Source: Liolophura sinensis
Taxonomy: Eukaryota > Mollusca > Polyplacophora > Chitonida > Chitonidae
Direction of reading: 5' to 3'
DNA length: 64,000 nt
Assembly: GCF_032854445.1 (NCBI RefSeq)
Contig: NC_088302.1
Span: 44,804,645 to 44,868,644, forward strand
The notes below the pieces were generated by a model that was given only the letters and a program-made list of their open reading frames with translations, did not search any database and was not told the origin of the DNA. Below are positions 1 to 11,300 of this stretch, piece by piece (the stretch's first letter is position 1; each line of letters opens with the position of its first letter). Position numbers and translations under genes: made by a program.

Positions 1-262
1 CATGATATATACGTATGTGTATCCATACAGCATGGCACATATTTCTTCTTTTTAAAATATGAAAAAGATATTACCTTTAGAAGATTTATAATCGCAACCA
101 ATTTTCTCCTCTGTACGCTTAATTGTACAACTAGTACATGCAATTCCAATAATGGTGCCGTATGCATTAAAATCTTCTCATTGATGTGACAAAATCCTCA
201 AACCAATCATCCCAAAATTAGCTGTGGATAGAGCATTTTGCTTTGTTCCTAATATTTATGTT

Positions 263-345
263 TAATTTATTTATTTATTTGATTTGTGTTTTACGCCCGA
301 TACTCAAGAATATTGCATATATATGACGATTGCCAGCGTTATGTT
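263..345 (-). mobile_element. SINE family A, 3' fragment
   Basis: T-rich tract followed by the reverse complement of the family A tail (GTGTTTTACGCCC...TACTCAAGAATATT) and the start of the body. The element is truncated after about 80 bases. Confidence 0.6.
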
Positions 346-2499
346 TGAGAACAAAGAGTTGAGTGTGGGAACAATCCAATGACCTGACATTGCACCTGAC
401 AAAGATATTAATACGTTTCTTCTGAAAGACTACTTGTATGGCTCCCATGGTATCAGTTTCAAGTCATAAAATTACCATAACTAAGAATCCGTATAATCAG
501 ACAACTTGTTTGATTCTACTAGCCTGAAACTAAAAGCGCGGATGTTGTTGGGGTCTACTAAGTTGTTGGTCATTCAAGATATGAGGCCCAGCGAATTAAT
601 ATCCCTCTCTTATGGAACAGTCAAGCGTAGCTTTTTTCCATTGAACTCCTCTAGGACACAGCTGGTGTTTACCCACCCATCAGCTAGGCTTCTGCTGTAA
701 AAGTATTTATTTTATAAAATATATTGTAAATTTTTTTATTTATTTGATTTGTGTTTTACGCTGTATTCAATAATATTTCATCTATACGATGGTCAGCATT
801 GTGGCGGTTGAAACCCGGTTAAGCCCCTGGAAAACCCACGGCCATCAGCAGGTTGCTGGAAAACCTTCCCGCGAAAGATCGGAGAGGAAAACGGCATGAA
901 CTGAAGTGCTGTATGGCAGAAGGCAATATCAACCTAGCTGATGCAGTGAAATTTCGAAATAAATTTTCGTATGTGAGGGTTATACTTAAACAAGTCAAAG
1001 TACAAGGTGTTCCTTAGAACAATCATGTTCGAAAGAAATACAAATGCCTGTCTAACTTCAGACTAACAAATTCAACAAAGATAATCGTTCGAGCCGGGTC
1101 TAATTGTCTTTAGATGGTTATGCATAGTTTCTTCTGGTAGCATTCTGCATTAAAATGAAGGGTGAAGAGTTTGCGTTATTCATGTATTTATACATGTATG
1201 AAAAAAGCTGAATTTCAAGATAACACATTTTGACATAACAAGATTTATCTAGACGTCGATCGTACCTCACAGTCTCACGTATACGATATATAAAACAAAA
1301 ACTTGTAGATCTTCCAACCAATCCGGAGGAGGCGCATTCTGTCATGCAAGGTGAACTATTGTAGGGCATTCTCTATGTATACAAGATTATCCAGTAACAT
1401 CCGGGCATCTATTGTCTCCCCAAAACAATGTTCTAAATGTCATATTGATCCTTTTCATCTAAATGGCTCATCCATCCTAATTACTGTCCATCCTTCGCAC
1501 TGTCTACACAGACATGGAATATTGTTGACATTACCATCGACTATGTGGACACAAACATCAAATGTGCCCTGATGAACACATTTTCACGGTGACGTCACCG
1601 TAGTCTCTGTACTTTGGCCTGCGGTATGTTTACCTCTGCAATCTCGCGACACAGCGACCGTGCTTGTTTTAAAGGCGTGCAGGTGTATACCCCTCCCAAA
1701 TCGCCTCTCCGCACAGCGATTCTCGTGTTTGCTGTCAATAATATGAGCTTAATTGTAGTGCTTTGTGGCTACGTAATTTACTGAAACATAACTGTATGCA
1801 AATAGCACTCCCGTAGTTTGCTTGTTGCTATGGAATAAATACATCATACATACCAGGTACGTGTTTGCTCTCAAGGGTAACTCGTTTGTGATGGAGGCGT
1901 GTTTTGTAGGGCTTACGAGGTTGTGTTCGACAAACAGAGCGGAACTTGCGAAATACATAAATAGATATGATAATTGATAATATATGGATGTCCGTGACAT
2001 GGCCTACACGATGCTTGAAAGCTTTTGGCCATTTACGTAACGCGTCATCAGTGCAATTGACCTTTGTTCGTTAAGGCTTTAAAGAGAGGGCTTCTGTATT
2101 TCAGCCTTTGTGCGTTCGTGGTATATGGAATGCAATATGCAATGTGGTAAATGTCATCATGACCTTCTAACCGATATGCAAGTATTTCCAAGAATTGTCC
2201 GCGAAAAACAACAAGCATTCTTCTCACTTCCTGCATAGTCAGGTTAAGTTATCTTGTTTCCGTCGCATTTATGCCCACATTAATGTGGGTAAAAAAACAA
2301 AAACTTGCACATACAGATGTGGCAGCAAGTGGAGAATAAAACTTGCAGCCTGTACCGGAAACACGATATGGAAGATATGGTTGGTTATTTTCAAGTGAAA
2401 CGAGTGAGCCATAATAAATTGATGAGTTCATTACATATTTATAAATAACTGGCATTTTACATAGAACTTGGGTGACTGTAGTTGTGACCATTAGGTATC
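346..2499. other. Intergenic, no gene seen
   Basis: Unique AT-rich sequence with a SINE at 732-906. Short open frames here lack splice context or recognisable content. Confidence 0.5.
732..906 (-). mobile_element. SINE family A, diverged copy
   Basis: Tail, body (CATCAGCAGGTTGCTGG) and part of the inner region are recognisable against the full copy at 31479-31754. The tRNA-like head is lost. Confidence 0.7.
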
Positions 2500-2632
2500 A
2501 GATACATCCCGCCTTGCCATGCGCCAGACGATCCTCTACCAAAAGGCGCAGTTGAGTGAGGCCCGGATTCGAACACGCGATCTAGTGATCTCTGGTCCCA
2601 ACGCTTTACACTGCTCTACCAACGAGGGCCCC
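2500..2632 (-). mobile_element. tRNA-derived SINE head, other family
   Basis: On the minus strand from 2632 there is a 76-nt tRNA-like segment with A-box-like GTTGGTAGAGCAG and B-box-like GTTCGAATCC, followed by about 57 nt of unrelated body. The 7-nt ends can pair (one G-U), but the T and D arms do not fold well, so this is a retroposon head and not a tRNA gene. Confidence 0.5.
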
Positions 2633-5397
2633 TTCATTGATTAAATTACGATTTGACTAAAAATACACAAATGGAACGAGAGTTCGCTGTTACCAGTTTT
2701 TACATATTGGGGTATTAAGCGTTTTTCTCATGCTTATATCTGATGGATATCATCAGCGAAAATTCTACCCAAGAAGACAAATTTTCTGGAGCTGGGTTTG
2801 AAAGCCACGGTCTATGCTGAATACATTGTGCACCATGCACTTATGCTGGAAAGTGCCACTATGTCTATAAGAAGTATAGTGCCAGGTCTAGCGGAAACAG
2901 CGTGTGGGTTTCCTCAACTGTCCATACCTGGCCCTTAAATCCGTTACACAATACAGGTGCATGTATATGTATGATAAAAAATAAATTGTTCAGAGCAAAG
3001 AAAAGGGTCTTCAGACATGTTGTGAGACCTAGTGCAAGAACAACGGCCTGCACGTCTATGTTGTTGTCGATTTCCGGGCATGGTTTAAATCTCGGCCAAT
3101 CAGCCGTGATTAAAGAATCTAATCTAAGTTGGCGCTAGGCGGCAAGGGGCGGTGCATCGGTCCAATACAAGGCTTCAAGGACACCTGAAGTGGTTAGGAA
3201 GAGAGAATCCGCCACCGAGTCTGGACGTGCACCTTAAAATGGTTTTCATGTCTGCGGACATTTACGGGGCTTTAATCAATCTAATACTGGGGAAAAAGAA
3301 GCCGTGTTTACGTGTATCACACGGCCTGATCAAAGCGCCATTTCCGATGTTCGATTAATGAATGGCGCAAAGATGAGTGCTTGGTTGAACAGAGTTTCCA
3401 TGGATGGCATTGCATTGATTTTTCTCTCGAAATGAAATGAGGGCATGTCAAAAACTGTAGTTCATCACCCTCGCTGAAAAGCTGGAAAACGGCCCTTGTA
3501 TTAAGAGATATTGACGTTTTAACTACTTAGAGGAGACTGAGCAGGCTTGGTTGATTTTACACCCCTCGTGTGTGTGTATAGAGAACTTCTCATTGTGGCA
3601 GGAACTGGAACATAAAACTAGAGTGTGTAACCTCGCTGTCAGTGGGAAATTCTTCCAGAGCTGTACTTAAGTATACAATCATATATGTATATGTATGTAT
3701 ACATTTATCCAATAAATGTGACCCAGGACATGGGATAAAGGGGGTTGGATAAATATCGTATCTCACTTTTTGTCAACAATGTTGAGAGGGCTACATGTAC
3801 TTGATTGGCTTACAGAAGTTCATTCACAAAAATCAGCCAATTAAATCTACACAGAGACCGGAGTACTGTTTTTTTACAATGTGATTTTGTCATCTGCATT
3901 TCTGGGACACAATCATGGATGAGCGATTGAAAGTCGGAGATTTTGTTTATATCGACAATGGCGGAGAAGGGAATATATTAAATATTGGCGAAATATATGT
4001 ATAAGTTGGAGTATATCTGATTATATAGCTGAAGTTTCACGGCGCCGATTATGTAAAATGGCACCAGCAACAACACCAACGGCACCACATGCGGCCACTG
4101 CAGGTACAGTACTCGTAAAAATACGATTTAAGGGAAATTGCCTACCATACTAACGTGTCCACTACACCTAATTTCGGTAAGCCAGCACCGCGAAATATTC
4201 AAAATTCTCAGCTCTATTCTCTAGTTCCTACCACCCTCGTCCGTTTACTTCAGCCACCGCTTTAACCACAAGTAACACTGGTCAAAATTTTGCCTGTACT
4301 AGTTCAACTTGTTGCATCTAGCACAGTACGTCGAAGATGGAAATCAGGTCAAGTGCACCAATCTTCGGGGGGGGGGGGGGGCGATCATAGTCCGGGGGTC
4401 CGATGTTGAGTCCTCAACATCAATATCAACAATAAAAACGACAAATATCCCCTTGACGGATGTTAGTAAACTGCTTAAAAACAATTGTTTGCTGCTGTGT
4501 TTTAATGTATATGGATGGTAATTTAGAAATCCTATCCAGGCTAGTGAGAATAAAGGCGTTCTCCCTCGAACTCTTTTGTGTGGTGTATAAATGTTGTGCA
4601 TTGCTCTAAGCACGAATAGCTGACGTCACATATTTAAATTCCTGTGCACTGCTGCAAACACTTGTGCAATTAGAGAAAGAAGATAAAATATTCTCACTGA
4701 TTTGAGGCATAATTTTGTATTATTTTTTTGTTTGATTTTCCAAAAATGGCATAAACAGAATCTCCAAACTCGTAACCCTGTATTATAAAATGTATTAAAC
4801 GGGAGTCAAAAATGTTTCGCCAGAGGCTCGAAAGATACGAAATGTCTTAACCCTGGTTTAATAAATTTGATACAACAGGGATCACTCGTTGGAGACCTAT
4901 ATATATATATGCATATTATTTATAGTAAAGGCCTCCGTGGACGAGGGGGTGAAGTCTGCATCTGTCATGACTTTGAATGATTTAGATTTTGCAGCACTTC
5001 TTATGTTTGGTCTAGCTTATAAGAAAAACAATATTAGGTGTTTTTTTTTGTTTGTTTTTGTTTTTTTTATAAACGTTGTATGTTGTCTCGCACGGCTTGC
5101 CATGTACAAACGACGTACTATGCTTTTGTACCACGGAAAACACATTAACACTGTTTCTCTCTTCGAACTATGGTAGAGCAAGAAGTGAAAATGCCGCACC
5201 TGTATTTTACACGCCGGTGGGATCTGTTCTGTGGACGACATGTCAAGTTTAATCCTTTTGTCAATATAAATGACGATGATAATTTGAGGATGATGTTGGA
5301 AAAGTCTCTTGTTCTGTTGATATAATGTACTGCTAGTTTGCATCTAGTCATTTTCTTATTTTAACATATAAACGATGCAGTAACCATTACATGTCCT
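2633..5397. other. Intergenic, no gene seen
   Basis: Unique sequence with a 14-base G run near 4368 and a short TA repeat near 4899. I see no supported gene. Confidence 0.5.
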
Positions 5398-5632
5398 GAA
5401 CTCTGGTGTATAAGTATAATGACCCAGTAGCCTCCCACTAATTCGTTCGCTGAGAGTTCAAGTCCAGCTGATGCTGGCTTCCTCTCCGACCGTACATGAG
5501 AAGGTCTGTCAACAACCTGCGGATGGTCGTGGGCTTCCCCCGTGCTCTGCCCGGTTTCCTCCCGGGATAATGCTGGCCGCCGTCGTATAAATGAAATATT
5601 CTTGAGTACAGCGTGATACACCAATCAAATAA
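5398..5632 (+). mobile_element. SINE family A, near full-length
   Basis: In plus orientation it has a decayed tRNA-like head with GAGTTCAAGTCC (B box), the body with CAACCTGCGGATGGTCGTGG, and the tail TATTCTTGAGTACAGCGTGA followed by AATCAAATAAAT. Confidence 0.85.
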
Positions 5633-7940
5633 ATGCGATCATTATGGTACGGAATAACACACAGTAAGCCCTAAAAAGGTATTGCATACATGGAAACATC
5701 CTTTAACCTTGGACATTTTCGAATCAATAGTCCTTAGCAAAAATTCTTAAAGTTCTTCCAAAGGATATTTAAATGTATAAAGAAGCCATTTGTTATACTT
5801 TTGACTGCATGGATCGAAATTCTGGCCTGAATCGAAATTCTGGCGCTTCAGTTGTATCCAGCATGTCTACGAGCTGCTATCAATACAAAGCCGGTAATGG
5901 GGATTGTTGAGCACAATTCCAAAGCATTTCCGCAAAACGCCCAGCCTAAGCTAATTGATGAAAATGTAACAGCACTCGACAACCCATTCCAGTGCACGGA
6001 TAGTCGAATAAACGAAAAATTAATGCAGGTATACATGTATAAAATACATGGATTAGCAGAAATTCATAGTGACTGGAAGCCCAAAAACTTCCGCGAAACA
6101 GGGTTAAACATACAGTTAATTGGTCATGAATTTACCCAATTTAACTGCAAGCAATTAGCTGTTGAGTCATTTGTATATTTGTCTGATAGGTTGGTTTCCC
6201 AATACTCAAGAATATTTCACTTCTACGATGGCGACCAGCATTATGCAAGGAGGAAACCGGAAATGAGTTGGACTTGAACCCACAGCGACCGCATTTAAGA
6301 GAGTCGAAAGGGTCATTGCGCTGCTCTAGCGCGCTATAACCACCGGACCCCCTTGTTAACTCATGTAGCAGTCTTAAACTGGCGATAAGCAGAAACCAGC
6401 AACCGTTTGGTAACAGCCCAAACTATAATATCCAACACACTTTGAAAATTCGTCTTCATGCAAAGCCTGTCCTATATATTTAGACAATTAAATGTGTCTG
6501 CATGATTTTACAGCAGTGAGCGTGGTATACAGTTATAATTAACTTTTGAAACAGTCCTTGCAGCATTGTACCACCACAGTACCTTTGCATGATATAGGAC
6601 ATTGGGCGTTTTATATATACATGTAAAAGTAAACTAAAAGGGTCATTTTTCGTAACATGGGATTAGTGACAATATAAAGGGACATGAATTAAGAACAACA
6701 TACATGTATTAATTTCACAACTCTAAAATAACAGAGAATTAAGCAGTCCGTGTAGGAGTTAAACAAAACGAGTGAGGTAAATATACGATAATATACATGT
6801 ACTGAGATGTCTTATATGCGCGTTTCGGAGCGTACTTTTATGCCAACGCATGTTAAAAGTACAGCTTCATCCTATTTGAGGCAAGAGACAACTGACGCAC
6901 TTTACGTCATTATGCACTTCTGAGTGAACTAAATATTGAAGTCATTAGCAGCATAGAAGCTGAACGGCCCATATTTATTTCTCAGTCTCTTCTGCTGATT
7001 ACAATGCATGAAATCCAATTTTCTCGTGACGCCATGATATTTATCATACTTGTTCAACGGCCGTGTATACTGGGGTTTATAGTCTGTAAGATGTTATACA
7101 AGGACCACGTGATAAGTAAGCTGAGCCCCACCCCTTCTCCCACTCCCACCCCCCTACAACTCTCCCCTCCCAGGATGTGAATATGCCAGCATCCTGTGAG
7201 AAATGACCGAGTGATTTATGCATGTGTACAACTGCGTGCGACTCACGACATGCGTGAAAGCCACCGATCCGACAATGGCGATCGGTAGAGCGAGAGAACA
7301 TCATCAGTGAACCGTTCGTGATATCTTCCACCTCACTGACGTGGAAAGGACAGAAAATGAATTACTCGTTACCTATGCTTGATTGTAAGACGGTGTTGTT
7401 TATTAAGGTAGTTCGAACTGAGTACATGAGAAAGTGGGCGTGTATATTCGGCCCAGTAGCCATCCAGTCATGCGCGCTAACAAAGTTACAGCCATGCATA
7501 TTAAACACTGTAACCAATCTTATTCCTTATTTTGCCACTGTGCTGTTTAGAGGTGAAATAACTGCTGACGTGCGTCGCGTGAACAGAGTGACTGAGAAGC
7601 GCCATCTAACTTGGAACCACTGCGCCACTGTCAGGCGCACAGGTCAACATACTAAAACGAAGATGCTTTGTGTTCAGGTACTGCTGTAACACATGGTACA
7701 TATACGTTAAGTAAATATTTAGAAAACAACATGGCGTTAAACAATAATCAGTTAATCAATCAATAAATGATTTTGATATATCAATCATCCAAACCATATA
7801 ACTAGACAACCTCGGCGGCTGGGGTCGACTCATTGCATAAAGTGAGTTTTGACTGAATTTAAAAGTCATGACTCCTTCCACTATAATCTGTGGCTTTAGA
7901 GCTTAAAGTGTCTTAAAGTAACACTTCCAAGCTAGTTTAC
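5633..7940. other. Intergenic, no gene seen
   Basis: Contains the SINE at 6190-6352. The open frame from 5852 to 6277 runs into that SINE and is not credible as a gene. The rest is unique. Confidence 0.5.
6190..6352 (-). mobile_element. SINE family A with internal deletion
   Basis: The tail and the tRNA-like head (minus strand, with the GCGCTAGAGCAGCGCAATGA region) are present, but the middle body between the AGGAAACCGG and GAGTTGGACTTGAAC landmarks is missing. Confidence 0.75.
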
Positions 7941-8299
7941 CGGCCCGGATAGCACAGTTGGTAGAGCGTCCGCTTCGGGACCGGTAGATCCAGGATCAAT
8001 CCTTGATCAAGTCACACCTAAGACTTTAAAAGAGGAAGTTGTAACTTCCTCGCTTGGCGTTCAGCATGAAGGGGATAGTGCGACTGGTTGACCCGTATCA
8101 GTATAATGGCTCGGGCGGGGCGTCTTACTTGCCTTCGGTAAGTTGTCTCAGTGAAGCAGCACTAAATAAAAGAGCGGTGGAAATCCGTCCTGCAACAAGG
8201 AGGTACATTACACGTACATGCACCCTAATGATTCCTTCGTTGTCATATGACTGAAAAATTGTTGAGTACGACGTTAAACCCCAAGCACTCACTCACTCC
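7941..8299 (+). mobile_element. SINE family B, full-length
   Basis: The tRNA-like head GCCCGGATAGCACAGTTGG plus TAGAGCGTCCGCTTC (A box) is followed by a long body with CGGGCGGGGCGTCTTAC. The tail ATTGTTGAGTACGACGTTAA precedes ACCCCAAGCACTCACTCACTC. It is about 359 bp, the longest copy in the window, and comparable with the shorter copy at 51422. Confidence 0.88.
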
Positions 8300-8474
8300 A
8301 AGCTATTTCTATGGTCCAGAAGTAAGTGCTTTGAGACAAGTCAAAACTGATTTCTGGAATCGGTCACTTTGCCTTACATGTATTTCTGAGATGATCTATA
8401 CTGACGTGAATAATACCCTCGTCCTCTCTGGTAGTATATATACTTGGGAAGCCAGCAACATACGGTTGTCCATA

Positions 8475-8519
8475 AGTGAAATATTCTTGAGTAAGGCGTG
8501 AAACACGAGTCAAATAAAT
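8475..8519 (+). mobile_element. SINE family A, 3' tail fragment
   Basis: Only the tail TATTCTTGAGTAAGGCGTGA plus the A-rich end is present. It lies about 175 bp downstream of a family B copy. Confidence 0.55.
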
Positions 8520-9800
8520 ATCGGCATTTTTCAGACAAACGCCATCACATACCGTTTTTAAGTTATTGGCAATATAATCTTCCTAACCTTTACCGTAAAC
8601 AAGTAAACTAATTTATGTTGCAGAACATAAGAAATCAAGTCCCAAACGTAGAAAAGTCGAATGTCCATCTTCACTCCTAAACAGACCTATACGTCCTGAA
8701 AATGTGTCTTTTTTTGCATGAGAACACCTCTCATAGATAAGCCTACTATTTATTAGGCCGTCAACAAATGTTATTACACATTTCCCTGTCAACATCTTTA
8801 GTGAACAAACACATCAGTAGCCTTGCTATTGTTTTTTACTACATGTAATGATATAAGCGATATGATGACGTAACATCTAATACGTCGGGAACATGACTTG
8901 CATGGGTTTCACAGGACTAGCTACTTGGCCATTCGCGCGCATACATAATTCATCTGTAAAATGAATTGGTGTGGCTTTTATCAGTAATTTCTCGACCACC
9001 TGTGTTGGTAAAATGAACAGCAGGGGTCGTACATTACAGAGATTACAATCAGCTTATCACCCTTACATCAGTTTATGGTTGCATGTATGGATTATCGCCT
9101 GCTATGTACTTTGACAAAGGATTCGCACTCACAATATCAAATCTAGGTAAGAGTAACATTGTAATGTAGCCGTCCTGTGTCAAATACATAAGAGTGGCCT
9201 TCTTCAGTTTAAAATCTAAACCGACCTCTCCCCGCCACACCCACCCCACCCAGGAAAATGTTCATAAAAGCCAATTAACCGTACGTTTCACATCCCCCTA
9301 TCCAGTAAACCGCATCACACAGCAAATTTTTGCACATGACTCCTCCACATTGCGCTGTTCATGTATCCAAGACGCCGCATCCCTACTCTCAGTATTGTCT
9401 ACGTGGTAGCGATTTGATCGAGTCTGCCCTGGAGGTCTCCACAACTTTGTAAGATTTCTTTGTGTTTGCGAGCTGTTTAATTTCCGAGGGTGTCGCAGAT
9501 TTTTCTTGACGCTGACATTGAAGCCCCACGAATTGAAGAAACCAGAGTCTGCCACAGACGGGCAAGAGAGCAGGTTGACAAGAGAATTCACGTCCGATTA
9601 AAAATTGAAGAGTGGAGTCATTGTACTTTTAATGGACTAACGATTTATAGAGGCATAACAAATTGGGCCAGACCAACGCAGCGTGTACTTTTAAAACTGA
9701 TCGGGTACAGATAGATCTCAACTGACTTGGTTTTTAGAATATATAGAGTCCTTCCGGGTAAATATTTGGCCACGAAATAGCGAAAAAATTCAACTGCACT
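8520..9800. other. Intergenic, no gene seen
   Basis: Unique sequence between SINE fragments and the GTCC-type minisatellite. Overlapping short frames near 9194-9714 on both strands show no family signature. Confidence 0.45.
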
Positions 9801-10500
9801 TTTTGGTGACCAAGTCCGGTCCTGGTGGTCAGTCCAGTGCTGATAACAAATCCAGTGCTGATAACAAATCCAGTCCTGTGTGGTGACCAGTCCGTGCATA
9901 ATGACAAGTTCAGTCCTGATGGCCAGTCCAGCCCCGATGGCTAACCCATTCCCGATAGCAATTCTAGTCTTGGTTGCAAGTCCATTCCATTATGGAGAAA
10001 GTACGAGTAGCAGTACTTTCCTAAAAAAAAAAGAATCGACGAAGCCCGATAGCGCCAAGCCGATTCTTCTTTCAGGAAACTATTGTTACGAGTGCTTTCT
10101 CCGTCTTGAATGATAGTCACCAACAATATTCATGTACCCTTAGAGGTGCCACTGAAAAGAGAGAGTCCGGTCCTATTGGCCAGGCTTAGTTTTGGTGGCC
10201 AAGTCCAGTTTGGGCCAGTGCAGTCCTGGTAGCTAAACTTGGTCCTGGCGGCGAAGTCTAGTCCAGGCGGCGAAGTCTAGTCCTGGTGGCCAAGGCTAGT
10301 CCTTGTGGCCATGCAGTCCAGTCTTCTTGGCCAGTCCTCTCCCGCCGGCCAGTCGAGTCTTGGTGACCAGTCTATAGGAATGGAGTTGCACGCAGAACCG
10401 CACCGGCCACCAGAACTGACGACCAGTCCTGTCCTGGTGCCCAATTCCAATCCCGATGGCCAGCCCTCTCCTGATGGCCAGTTTAATCCTGATGACCAGT
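9801..10500. repeat. Degenerate GTCC-type minisatellite flanking a foldback element
   Basis: Irregular repetition of a 16-19-bp motif near CCAGTCCTGGTGGCCAAGT occurs in two blocks (9801-9990 and 10163-10500). Units are too diverged for a clean period. The hairpin element at 9994-10102 lies between the blocks. Confidence 0.75.
9994..10102. repeat. Foldback (hairpin) element, 29-bp arms
   Basis: The left arm 9994-10022 and right arm 10074-10102 match as inverted repeats at about 23 of 29 positions, with perfect CTTTCTCC-type tips. Inside, AAGAATCG (from 10031) and CGATTCTT (10061-10068) form a second inverted pair. The whole 109-bp unit could fold as a long interrupted hairpin. Confidence 0.6.
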
Positions 10501-11036
10501 ACGTCTGGTCGTAGTACAGTTCTCGGAAATACAGCCGTTTATGAAGTCAGGCCGACAAGAAGTTATGTTGTTACGTATCAAACATATTATATTAGCCCAT
10601 ATATTCCCGTGGAGTTTCCCATTGGTTATGTTCACGTATGACAGTAGCGGGTGTGTGCGTAGACATACAGTAGTGAGCATAGGTCAGCCGGCAACACAAA
10701 GGAAACCGCAACTGCACGTTTGGGAATCCATCGCACGTCGCACGATTTAGTGTTGATTAGCAGCACGTGAAAACTCTGGGTAAAAGACAATATGTAGACT
10801 ATCATTCTCTTCCTTTGTTCTTTTCAATACATCACAAAATCTCCACTGATTTGCTATTCATTTGATGGTGTTTGATACATTCCTTATTAACAAAAAGTAT
10901 TGGAGTTCTCGTTTTCTAGTCCACTTCAAATGTACGCATTCTTTTTTTGTTCAACAGTGTGTTGCAAATAGTGTCTTTTCCATCCAATCGTGGCCACTGC
11001 CTTTGTGGTTAGGAAGCAGGGCTATGGTAGTGGTGA

Positions 11037-11300
11037 AGGGGCGATAATTGCCGTGATGGGGGGTGGTGGTTGTGGTGAAGGAAGGCAGTTGTTGTGGCGA
11101 ACAGGTGGTTTAGGGGTTGTGGATGTGGTGAACAAAATGTGGTTGCGGGGTGTTATTAGCAGCAAGTGAGGGAGGTGGCTGTGGTGAGGGAAAGGCGGTG
11201 GTTGTGGTGAAACGGGCTACGGTTGTAGTGTGGGAAAGACTGTGGTTGTGGAGAAAGGGGTTATGGTTGTAGCGTGTGTGTAGGGGGTGGGGGGGGGGAG
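11037..11300 (+). repeat. G-rich degenerate minisatellite
   Basis: Repeated GGTTGTGGTGAAGG-like motifs of about 20-25 bp with strong G over C skew on the plus strand, ending in a G run. Confidence 0.75.

Noticed and set aside
2557-2632. Functional tRNA gene
   Set aside because: The ends pair and a B box is present, but the D and T arms do not form and extra SINE body follows; better read as a SINE head.
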